A stretch of DNA of 6,631 nucleotides, from positions 1-6,631 of the forward strand of contig JAFRKM010000076.1 in NCBI GenBank assembly GCA_017431755.1, given 5' to 3'. The notes beneath the pieces are model-generated. The model did no database searches and was not told where the DNA came from. It saw only the letters and a program-made list of their open reading frames with translations. Positions 1-5,155 of this stretch are shown here, one piece after another. Source of the stretch: Clostridia bacterium (GTDB lineage Bacteria; Bacillota; Clostridia; Oscillospirales; Acutalibacteraceae). The translations under genes were made by a program, and so were the position numbers. How positions within the stretch are numbered: the stretch's first letter is position 1; each line of letters starts with the position of its first letter.

Positions 1-4
1 CTGA

Positions 5-880
5 GAGTCTTTAAGACTAAACAATTCAAAAGTCTTACCCTCAAGATTATTTGGAAAAAACATATCCACCGTAACAATAGTAGAATTTCTTCTTTTAAAA
101 CAAACCCAAACAGGGGTTTGGGAAACCCTGGTAAAGCCAGGCAAAAAAGCAAAAAACGGATTTAAATTTTTATTTGGGAACAAAGAAAACACTTTTTTAG
201 AAGCCGAAATCAAAGAAATTTTGCCTGACGGCAACAGAATTATAAAATTCAGCGAAACAATAAATTTTTTTGACAAATTAGATCGAATTGGGCAAATGCC
301 ACTTCCTCCATACATAAAGGAAAAATTAAAAGACAAAAACAGATATCAAACTGTATACGCAAAAAGTCTAGGTTCTGCCGCAGCACCAACAGCTGGTTTA
401 CACTTTACGCCCGAACTTTTAAAAAAAATCAAAGAAAAAGGCATAAATATAGGTTTTGTTACGCTTCATGTAGGGCTTGGTACGTTCAGGCCCGTTAAAA
501 ATGACGATATTTCAAATCATAAAATGCACTCAGAATATTTTGTTATGCCCAAAGAAACAGCAGAGCTTATAAACAAAACGAAAAAACTAGGAGGAAAAAT
601 AATTTCAGTCGGAACCACAAGCTGCCGAGTTATGGAATCCGTATTTAACAAACTTGGAAAAATAGATTTTTATGAAGGCGATACAGATATATTTATCAGG
701 CCTGGTTATAAATTTAAAGTTATGGACGGGTTAATTACAAATTTTCATCTACCTGAAAGCACTCTAATAATGCTTGTATCCGCATTCGCCGGGTATTCTA
801 ATACAATGAACGCCTACCAAACAGCCGTAAAAGAAAAATACAGATTTTTCAGTTTTGGCGACGCCATGGCAATAATTTAA
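5..880 (+). CDS. queA: S-adenosylmethionine:tRNA ribosyltransferase-isomerase QueA, 5'-truncated
   Basis: QueA transfers and isomerises the ribosyl part of SAM onto 7-aminomethyl-7-deazaguanine at the tRNA wobble position, giving epoxyqueuosine; it is cytosolic. The frame is open from base 5 to the TAA at 878-880, 291 codons. Family motifs in order: LNNSKVLPSRLFG (codons 5-17), VWETLVKPGKKAK, IGQMPLPPYI, YQTVYAK, AAPTAGLHFTPELL, FVTLHVGLGTFRPV, HKMHSEYF, SVGTTSCRVMES, TNFHLPESTLIMLVSAFAGY, and the ending YRFFSFGDAM. The first possible start codon in frame is a TTG at 221, but the homology clearly begins upstream, so 221 is not the true start. Compared with E. coli QueA (about 356 residues) roughly 53 N-terminal residues are missing. 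An in-frame TGA occupies bases 2-4, at the conserved Gly of the usual GD motif. The gene is either cut by the window edge with an edge artefact, or carries a nonsense mutation. Identification is very secure; intactness is not. Confidence 0.93.
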   Translation, partial: ESLRLNNSKVLPSRLFGKNISTVTIVEFLLLKQTQTGVWETLVKPGKKAKNGFKFLFGNKENTFLEAEIKEILPDGNRIIKFSETINFFDKLDRIGQMPLPPYIKEKLKDKNRYQTVYAKSLGSAAAPTAGLHFTPELLKKIKEKGINIGFVTLHVGLGTFRPVKNDDISNHKMHSEYFVMPKETAELINKTKKLGGKIISVGTTSCRVMESVFNKLGKIDFYEGDTDIFIRPGYKFKVMDGLITNFHLPESTLIMLVSAFAGYSNTMNAYQTAVKEKYRFFSFGDAMAII

Positions 881-902
881 TTTAATTTTCAACTATTAAA
901 AA

Positions 903-931
903 AGCAGTAGATTTATTATAAATCTGCTGCT
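903..931. terminator. Bidirectional terminator between queA and sigK
   Basis: The 13-bp stem pairs 903-915 with 919-931, with one G-T pair and a 3-nt loop. On the - strand it is followed by six T (bases 903-898 read in reverse), a good intrinsic terminator for sigK. On the + strand the tail is weaker (TATTT, then a T run at 942-948), but it can serve queA. The sigK stop codon lies at the foot of the stem. Confidence 0.8.
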
Positions 932-1604
932 ATTTAAAACATTTTTTTAAAAACAAAAGGGTCTTTTTTTCTATTCTGGAAACATACGAGCGAGATATTC
1001 CTAATTTTTTTGCAACTTCTCTTTGCGGCAAAGGAGCAGTACCATTTAGCCCATAACGAAAACATAAAATAATTTGCTCACGTTTACTTAAATATTTTAA
1101 AATATATTTTTTTAGCTTTTGTATTTTTACTTTGACGTCAATTTTATCTACAACAAAATCATCGGTAGATATAGTATCCATAAGAGTTAAAATGTTTCCA
1201 TTTTTATCCGTTTCAATTGGCTCGTTAATAGAAACATCCAACGCCAGTTTTTTTAAGCTTCTGAAATACATCAAAATTTCGTTTTCTATACATCTGGAGG
1301 CATAGCTTGATAACTTTATTCCCTTTTGAGGATTAAAAGTATTAACCGCTTTTATAAGTCCTATAGTCCCTATAGAAATTAAATCGTCCGGATCACTTTT
1401 ATTATAATAATATTTTTTGGTAATATGAGCTACTAATCTTAAATTATGATTTATCAGTTTATTTTTAGCTTCTGTATTATTTGACTGCAACATATCTATA
1501 TATTTTTTTTCTTCTTTTGCACTAAGAGGTTTCGGAAAAGAATTAGACGTAATTACATGAAGAATGGAAAAAGGTATTAACGACAGAATTTCTAAAAACC
1601 ACAT
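930..1604 (-). CDS. sigK: Sporulation sigma factor K (pro-sigma-K), mother-cell late
   Basis: This is an RNA polymerase sigma factor for late mother-cell genes (coat, cortex and lysis) during sporulation. The 224 residues contain SNSFPKPLS (20-28), region 2 with NHNLRLVAHITKKY (52-65), DLISIGTIGLIKAV (74-87) and YASRCIENEILMYFRSLKK (101-119), and region 4 with LSKREQIILCFRYGL (172-186) and the helix-turn-helix REVAKKLGISRSYVSRIEKK (195-214). The FPxPLS lead-in and SRSYVSRIEK ending match Bacillus SigK closely, more so than SigE. An N-terminal hydrophobic stretch (residues 2-18) corresponds to the pro-sequence that SpoIVFB removes in B. subtilis; by alignment about 16 residues would be cleaved. 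The gene is not interrupted by a skin-type element. The start has a modest GGTGA motif a few bases upstream. The gene converges on queA and follows the DUF1071 gene, from which a terminator separates it. Confidence 0.92.
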   Translation of the reverse strand: MWFLEILSLIPFSILHVITSNSFPKPLSAKEEKKYIDMLQSNNTEAKNKLINHNLRLVAHITKKYYYNKSDPDDLISIGTIGLIKAVNTFNPQKGIKLSSYASRCIENEILMYFRSLKKLALDVSINEPIETDKNGNILTLMDTISTDDFVVDKIDVKVKIQKLKKYILKYLSKREQIILCFRYGLNGTAPLPQREVAKKLGISRSYVSRIEKKTLLFLKKCFK

Positions 1605-1640
1605 TCAATCACCAACCCAATACAAAAAGCTGTATTCATT

Positions 1641-1665
1641 AATATGAAATCACCGTTTTAGTTGT
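1641..1665 (-). promoter_or_regulatory. Possible sigma-K/sigma-E-like promoter of sigK
   Basis: Read on the - strand, AC (1665-1664), 17 bases, then CATATT (1646-1641). The known sigma-K pattern is AC, 16-17 bases, CATAnnnTA; the final TA is not matched here (AT instead). Autoregulation of sigK by sigma-K is known in Bacillus. A 6-bp inverted repeat (AATACA/TGTATT, 1619-1636) lies in the predicted leader. The motif is short and the DNA is AT-rich, so this is tentative. Confidence 0.3.
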
Positions 1666-1694
1666 GCATGTACAAAGATTTTTAAAATAAAAAA

Positions 1695-1716
1695 TAGTCT
1701 AATTTAAATTAGACTA
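1695..1716 (-). terminator. Perfect 22-bp palindrome, terminator of the DUF1071 gene
   Basis: Arms 1695-1705 and 1706-1716 are exact reverse complements. As RNA on the - strand this gives a 9-bp stem with a TTAA loop, followed by TTTTTTATTTT (from 1694 downward). The TAG stop of the upstream gene forms the first bases of the stem. It separates the annealing-protein transcript from sigK. Confidence 0.8.
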
Positions 1717-2346
1717 CTCTTTATTTTTCCAATCATTTAGTTTTTTTAGTATTTCTGTATACTGTTTAACATTCAGATCCTCCATATTTTTTACGTTATA
1801 ATTTTTTAGCATATTACTTTGCAATTTCTCAGCGTTTTCAAAGTTAGATATCACTTTTTTTAAACTTTTAACATCAGACGGTAATATTTTTTCAGATTCT
1901 TTTTCGGGTAAATCTTCCCCTGCATAGATATACAATCCAAGGCCAAACATAGAAAGATTTTTTACTAAACAACGCATTATTGCTTTGTTAATATCAAACA
2001 TACTCGCAGGTTCAACCGGTACGTTCTTTCTATAATTGGTGTCATAAGTATATTTTACAGACTTCATTGATTTATTTGAATTATCCATCACCGGAAGCCA
2101 CATTTCGTGTGTTAAATCATTTATAGTCACACTTGTAAACACCATATACCCTGTAGATTCATCGTAAACATATGGCAAATTATTTTCACCAAAAAGTTTA
2201 ACTTTATAATTTGCATCCGGGAAAATCTTTTTCACCTCCGCCCATGCAAAAGGCCAAGATAAATAACTCAGTCCGTTCTTTTTTTCAATATGCTCCCCAA
2301 CATTAATATTAAAAAGGGTTTCAAATATGCTTTTTTCTTTTTTCAT
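1714..2346 (-). CDS. Phage-type single-strand DNA annealing protein, DUF1071/Sak3-like
   Basis: This 210-residue protein resembles the DUF1071 family of phage single-strand annealing recombinases (Sak3 type), which pair complementary ssDNA during phage recombination and replication. Family-typical stretches are GLSYLSWPFAWAEVKKIFPD (25-44), TGYMVFTSVTI (65-75), EMWLPVMD (81-88), and PASMFDINKAIMRCLVKNLS (113-132) followed by MFGLGLYIYAGEDLPE (133-148). Residues 150-210 form a Lys/Glu/Asn-rich tail, probably helical and with no recognised domain. A strong AGGAG (2358-2354) lies 8 bases before the ATG. No other phage gene (integrase, SSB, replication or structural) is visible in the window, so it looks like a prophage remnant or a domesticated gene. 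The reading frame and regulatory signals are intact, which suggests it is still expressed. The family call is fairly secure; the cellular role is inference. Confidence 0.85.
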   Translation of the reverse strand: MKKEKSIFETLFNINVGEHIEKKNGLSYLSWPFAWAEVKKIFPDANYKVKLFGENNLPYVYDESTGYMVFTSVTINDLTHEMWLPVMDNSNKSMKSVKYTYDTNYRKNVPVEPASMFDINKAIMRCLVKNLSMFGLGLYIYAGEDLPEKESEKILPSDVKSLKKVISNFENAEKLQSNMLKNYNVKNMEDLNVKQYTEILKKLNDWKNKE

Positions 2347-2358
2347 TTATTTTCTCCT

Positions 2359-2390
2359 AATTTTAAATATTATATGCAATATTTAAAATT
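2359..2390. promoter_or_regulatory. Operator-like palindrome over the -10 box of the DUF1071 gene
   Basis: Perfect 13-bp arms (2359-2371 and 2378-2390) flank a 6-base spacer. On the - strand the palindrome contains TATAAT (2374-2369), which would start transcription near 2362, just before the AGGAG. No good -35 is seen (AACTGT at 2397-2392 is weak). Because the palindrome spans the -10 rather than lying wholly in the RNA, a repressor operator is likelier than an RNA hairpin. Its outer half-sites, TTAAATnT/AnATTTAA, sit at the same distance from the centre as in the palindrome upstream of the TetR gene. Confidence 0.5.
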
Positions 2391-2488
2391 TACAGTTTTT
2401 CTTAATTTATACAATTAAATTTAATTCCATTTAAATTTATGATCTTATAATAAGACTATAAGGCTTAATATTGTTATCTCCCAAAAAC

Positions 2489-3085
2489 TCATTTTATAGA
2501 ATTTTCCGTTAAAATTTCTGATTTTAATATGTTTTCAAGCAACTCTCGGACTTCTTTTCGTACTTTTTGAGGAGGAACATTTTCTACATTGCTTTCATTA
2601 ATAAACTCCAAAAAGCCATAACACAAAAACGCAGCTGTTTTTTTAAGACCATATTTTGGTTTTAAAGTGTTACTTCTTTTTTTTGCATGAATTTCCAAAT
2701 ATTTAAGAATATACTTATAAAAAGAATAGTTAAGGTATGGATTTTCGTGTGGAACGGTATGCGAAAACAGCTGCAAATTATTATAATATGTATTAAGAAT
2801 ACAGTCCAAAAAATTGCAGTAACTCGTAATTGAATCTCTCTCCACATTATTTTCATCTTGTAATCTATGATATTCATCTTGAGCCATCTTTATCATATCT
2901 TTAGAAATATCGTCCACTAAATCGTATTTATCCCTATAATGCACATAAAAAGTTATCCTACTGGTTTGAGAAGTTTCACAGATTTCTTTTACTGAAATTT
3001 TTTCAAAAGGTTTTTTAGCCAGCATTTTTATAAGAGTTTGCTTTAAATTTTTTTTTGTTTTTAAAACTCGTTTATCTTCTTGCAT
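2489..3085 (-). CDS. TetR/AcrR-family transcriptional regulator
   Basis: This 198-residue protein has a TetR DNA-binding domain at residues 10-60: TLIKMLAKKPFEKISVKEIC leads into the helix-turn-helix core (ISVKEICETSQTSRITFYVHYRDKYDLVDD, split around residue 40), ending in the family-typical TFYVHYRDKYDLVDDI. The remaining all-helical part is the ligand-binding and dimerisation domain, of the type often labelled TetR C-terminal in Firmicutes; the ligand cannot be read from sequence. AAGGA lies about 11 bases before the ATG. The gene is divergent from the degV gene across a shared 125-bp region holding one palindrome, the usual layout for a local repressor. The stop is TGA. No convincing terminator follows, only a weak 6-bp stem at 2444-2462 without a T tract, so some read-through into the DUF1071 gene is possible. 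Confidence 0.9.
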   Translation of the reverse strand: MQEDKRVLKTKKNLKQTLIKMLAKKPFEKISVKEICETSQTSRITFYVHYRDKYDLVDDISKDMIKMAQDEYHRLQDENNVERDSITSYCNFLDCILNTYYNNLQLFSHTVPHENPYLNYSFYKYILKYLEIHAKKRSNTLKPKYGLKKTAAFLCYGFLEFINESNVENVPPQKVRKEVRELLENILKSEILTENSIK

Positions 3086-3100
3086 TAATTATACACTTCC

Positions 3101-3124
3101 TTAAATTTGTATATTCAAATTTAA
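3101..3124. promoter_or_regulatory. TetR operator candidate in the tetR-degV intergenic region
   Basis: This is a 24-bp palindrome with perfect 9-bp arms (TTAAATTTG at 3101-3109 and CAAATTTAA at 3116-3124) around TATATT. It overlaps the predicted -35 of the degV promoter and lies just downstream of the predicted tetR start point, so one bound dimer could repress both directions. Size and position fit TetR-family operators. Binding is inferred, not shown. Confidence 0.6.
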
Positions 3125-3142
3125 TAATTTATCCAATATAAT
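3114..3142 (+). promoter_or_regulatory. Predicted sigma-A promoter of the degV gene
   Basis: TTCAAA (3114-3119), 17 bases, TATAAT (3137-3142). The -10 is perfect and the -35 matches 4 of 6. Transcription would begin near 3149, giving a leader of about 60 bases. The -35 lies inside the right arm of the palindrome. Confidence 0.5.
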
Positions 3143-3169
3143 TATAACATGTGTATATATATTTATCAT
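3141..3169 (-). promoter_or_regulatory. Predicted promoter of the TetR gene
   Basis: On the - strand, ATGATA (3169-3164), 17 bases ending in TGT, then TATAAT (3146-3141): an extended -10 (TGnTATAAT) with a 4 of 6 match at -35. The -10 overlaps that of the divergent degV promoter by two bases. The start point near 3134 lies just upstream of the palindrome. Confidence 0.5.
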
Positions 3170-3210
3170 AGGGTAAAATAATAAAATCAAAAATTAAGGA
3201 GATGCATTAT

Positions 3211-4101
3211 ATGAATCCCTATATTTTAAGTTGCTGCTCTACTTTTGACTTAGACAAAGAATATTTTGAAAAAAGAAATATTTCCTACGCATGCTTTCAT
3301 TTTTCGATAAACGGAAAAAACTACACAGACGATTTAGGACAAAGCATTTCATTTGAAGACTTTTACAAAAAAATAAGCCCAAAAGGCACAGAAGTAAAAA
3401 CATCTCAAGTGAACGTTGGCGAATTTATAGAATATTTTACTCCATTTTTAGAAAAAGGTTTAGACATTCTTCACGTCAGCCTCTCTTCAGGGTTATCAGG
3501 GGTTTATAATTCAGCTTTAATTGCAAAAAAAGAACTTGAAGAAAAGTTCCCCGAAAGAAAAATATATGTAGTTGATTCTTTAGGAGGTTCATCAGGCGGA
3601 GGACTTTTGATGGATAAATTGGCAGACTTAAAAGACAGCGGAAAAACCATAGACGAACTTTTTAACTGGGCAGAAGAAAACAAACTAAATATTCACCACT
3701 GGTTTTTCTCAACAGATTTAAGTTTTTATATACGCGGCGGAAGAATATCTAAAGCAGCAGGATTTGTAGGAACACTTCTTAAAATCTGCCCGGTACTGAA
3801 TGTAAACAGCCAAGGTAAACTTACTCCAATATTAAAAGTAAGAACAAAAACAAAAGCTATCACAGAAGCCTTTAACAAAATGGTAGAAAACGCTCAAGAT
3901 GGTGATAATTATGCAGAGCGCTGTTTTATAAGCCATTCCGCTTGCTATGAAGATGCAAAAGCGCTGGCTGATCTAATTGAAAATCACTTTAAACATCTTA
4001 AAGGCAAAGTAAAGATAAATAATATTGGCACCACAATCGGCAGTCATACCGGTCCGGGTACCGTTGCACTGTTCTTCTGGGGTAAAAAACGAACAAATTA
4101 A
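3211..4101 (+). CDS. DegV family fatty-acid-binding protein (FakB-like)
   Basis: DegV/FakB proteins bind a fatty acid and present it to the kinase FakA for phosphorylation and entry into phospholipid synthesis; they are cytosolic. From the start chosen here the protein has 296 residues, close to the family length. Conserved blocks: TSQVNVGEF (64-72), SLSSGLSGVYNSALIAK (90-106, ligand-contacting serines), VVDSLGGSSGGGLLM (120-134), LSFYIRGGRISKAAG (170-184), and the C-terminal IGSHTGPGTVALFFWGK (276-292). An ATG at 3202 is also in frame, but it directly abuts the AAGGAG at 3196-3201. The ATG at 3211 has a proper 9-base spacing, so 3211 is preferred. The gene is divergent from the TetR gene and ends before a strong terminator. 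No fakA is in the window. Which fatty acid it binds cannot be told, and the family call is firm. Confidence 0.9.
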   Translation: MNPYILSCCSTFDLDKEYFEKRNISYACFHFSINGKNYTDDLGQSISFEDFYKKISPKGTEVKTSQVNVGEFIEYFTPFLEKGLDILHVSLSSGLSGVYNSALIAKKELEEKFPERKIYVVDSLGGSSGGGLLMDKLADLKDSGKTIDELFNWAEENKLNIHHWFFSTDLSFYIRGGRISKAAGFVGTLLKICPVLNVNSQGKLTPILKVRTKTKAITEAFNKMVENAQDGDNYAERCFISHSACYEDAKALADLIENHFKHLKGKVKINNIGTTIGSHTGPGTVALFFWGKKRTN

Positions 4102-4108
4102 TAAAAAC

Positions 4109-4138
4109 CAGGTCAGCTTAATGCAGACCTGATTTTTT
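4109..4138. terminator. Bidirectional terminator between the degV and cupin genes
   Basis: CAGGTC (4109-4114) pairs with GACCTG (4126-4131). Two further GC pairs (4116-4117 with 4123-4124) form inside an A-A mismatch. Six T follow at 4133-4138 on the + strand. On the - strand the tail is GGTTTTTATT, so the same hairpin can end the convergent cupin transcript. Confidence 0.85.
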
Positions 4139-4148
4139 ATATGGATTT

Positions 4149-4541
4149 TCAGTGATGCGGAGGAGCATAAACAACAAACAACTTAATGGGCTTTAAACTA
4201 AAATTAATTAAATTATGCCAAACACCAGCAGGGATTAAAACCGCATCGCCTTTTTTAACTTGCCGTCTGTAAACTAAGTTTTCTTTTTGGTATCCCATTA
4301 AAACGTGGCCTATACCCTCTTCGATATATAAAAAGTGATCATTTTTTTGGTGGATTTCTAATCCTATGGACTTACGAGGCTCAATATTCATAACAGTAAG
4401 CTGCATGTGTTGCCCCGTCCACAAAATTTTTCTAAATTCGTTATTAACGCACGTTTCTTCCGCTAAATTTATTAAAAACGGTTCTCTTATTCTTTTATTA
4501 TTCATATTCATATTTCTACTACCAAAATTATTTCTAAACAT
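4149..4541 (-). CDS. Small single-domain cupin protein
   Basis: This 130-residue protein has one cupin beta-barrel. Motif 1 is GLEIHQKNDHFLYIEEGIGHV (60-80, written across the break after residue 79) and motif 2 is GDAVLIPAGVWHNLIN (98-113). Likely metal ligands are H64, D68 or H69, E75 and H109. Motif 1 is the EIHxxxDHF variant, not the classical HxH. Such small cupins are common in Firmicutes and are often annotated loosely as phosphomannose-isomerase-like; the substrate is unknown. The end, VVYAPPHH, matches a conserved block that in relatives is usually followed by another 10-15 residues, so this protein stops slightly early at a TGA. The N-terminal 20 residues are Asn/Arg/Met-rich and probably disordered. 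The strong AAAGGAGGGC ribosome site is about 7 bases before the ATG but is held in the 3' arm of a hairpin. A sigma-K-like promoter upstream hints at sporulation expression, as inference only. Confidence 0.85.
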   Translation of the reverse strand: MFRNNFGSRNMNMNNKRIREPFLINLAEETCVNNEFRKILWTGQHMQLTVMNIEPRKSIGLEIHQKNDHFLYIEEGIGHVLMGYQKENLVYRRQVKKGDAVLIPAGVWHNLINFSLKPIKLFVVYAPPHH

Positions 4542-4590
4542 AAAAAGCCCTCCTTTAATTTACACCTTTTATAAGTGTATGCTAAGGAGG
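4542..4590 (-). terminator. luxS terminator-like hairpin that contains the cupin ribosome binding site
   Basis: On the - strand, CCTCCTT (4590-4584) pairs with AAGGAGG (4555-4549), seven pairs. An inner 5-bp stem, TACAC (4579-4575) with GTGTA (4565-4561), sits beyond an internal loop. GC and five T (4546-4542) follow, directly before the cupin ATG. The structure begins 22 bases after the luxS stop and so fits an intrinsic terminator. Its 3' arm is also the Shine-Dalgarno of the cupin gene, so any read-through RNA would have that site masked. Confidence 0.6.
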
Positions 4591-4600
4591 TTATTTTTGT
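4574..4600 (-). promoter_or_regulatory. Possible sigma-K-like promoter of the cupin gene
   Basis: On the - strand, AC (4600-4599), 17 bases, then CATACACTT (4581-4573). The first eight bases of the sigma-K -10 pattern CATAnnnTA are met and only the last base differs. CATACACT also matches the sigma-E -10, but no sigma-E -35 is at the right distance. A transcript starting near 4567 would omit the 5' arm of the hairpin and leave the ribosome site free. Confidence 0.3.
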
Positions 4601-4611
4601 TTTTATTGGTA

Positions 4612-5079
4612 TTAATATTTAAGCATTTTCAGGCTGTAATTCTTTAAAATAGACTGCATAACCTTGGCATAATTTTGGGCTTTTTCTAAGTTATGCTCTT
4701 TGTAATTGCCGCATTCTTTTTCTGTGGCGCCGGGAATATCACCATCATATTCCGATATAAAGTCCATAGCTTTTTTTACTAAATCAATAGTTATTTCATC
4801 TGAAATATCTCTCATTAGTAAATAAAATCCCGTGCGACAACCCATCGGCCCAACGTATACAACATTTCCCGAATAATTTGAACTTCGCATAAACGTAGCA
4901 AAAAGATGTTCAAATGTATGAAGGCCATCATTTTCTAAATAATCCCCAGAATTAGGTATAACCATTCTTATATCGTAAGTTGTTATATCTCCGTCAATTC
5001 TAGAAATGTACATACCCTGTTTTATTTTTCTGTGATCCACTTCAAAACTTTTTATTTTTTTTAAATTAATGTTTTCCAT
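4612..5079 (-). CDS. luxS: S-ribosylhomocysteine lyase LuxS
   Basis: LuxS splits S-ribosylhomocysteine into homocysteine and 4,5-dihydroxy-2,3-pentanedione, the precursor of autoinducer-2. It acts in the cytosolic activated methyl cycle after the nucleosidase Pfs/MtnN, which is not in this window. The 155 residues match the usual length. Metal ligands H54 and H58 lie in HTFEHLFATFMR (54-65), with C123 in KECGNYKEH (121-129). Catalytic E57, C81 in GPMGCRTGFYL (77-87) and the substrate-binding R38 in YDIRM are all present, so the enzyme should be active. An AGAGG lies about 8 bases before the ATG. It has its own promoter and follows a methyltransferase gene on the same strand at 76 bases. Confidence 0.97.
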   Translation of the reverse strand: MENINLKKIKSFEVDHRKIKQGMYISRIDGDITTYDIRMVIPNSGDYLENDGLHTFEHLFATFMRSSNYSGNVVYVGPMGCRTGFYLLMRDISDEITIDLVKKAMDFISEYDGDIPGATEKECGNYKEHNLEKAQNYAKVMQSILKNYSLKMLKY

Positions 5080-5113
5080 AAAACTACCTCTTTAAAATTA
5101 ACATCATACTACA

Positions 5114-5142
5114 ACTATAATACCCCAAAAAAAGATAGTCAA
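5114..5142 (-). promoter_or_regulatory. Sigma-A promoter of luxS
   Basis: On the - strand, TTGACT (5142-5137), 17 bases, TATAGT (5119-5114): 5 of 6 matches at each box with ideal spacing. Transcription would begin near 5107, giving a leader of about 27 bases. It lies just after the methyltransferase stop codon. No terminator is seen between the two genes. Confidence 0.7.
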
Positions 5143-5155
5143 TTAAAAAAGCAAG

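Noticed and set aside
2..4. TGA read as tryptophan (alternative genetic code) to explain the queA stop
   Set aside because: TGA terminates the TetR and cupin genes, Trp is encoded by TGG throughout, and the position aligns with a conserved Gly rather than Trp.
2413..2436. AT-only palindromes (14-bp at 2413-2426 and 8-bp at 2429-2436) between the TetR and DUF1071 genes
   Set aside because: Such short A/T palindromes are expected by chance in this base composition, and they overlap no convincing promoter box.
2444..2462. Weak hairpin after the TetR gene as a terminator
   Set aside because: The stem is six mostly A-T pairs with a 7-base loop and no T tract follows on the - strand.
2662..2877. 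71-codon - strand open frame inside the TetR gene
   Set aside because: It is an out-of-frame shadow of the TetR coding sequence, and its hydrophobic translation reflects AT-rich codons read in the wrong frame.
3202..3210. Upstream ATG for the DegV protein (MHYMNPY start)
   Set aside because: It directly abuts the AAGGAG with no spacing; the ATG at 3211 has 9-base spacing and gives the family's usual N-terminus.
4366..4647. 93-codon + strand open frame opposite the cupin and luxS ends
   Set aside because: It lies antisense to the well-supported cupin gene, its translation is a low-complexity Leu/Phe/Ile-rich string, and no ribosome site precedes it. The AAGGAGG on the + strand at 4584-4590 is the other arm of the hairpin, with no start codon after it.
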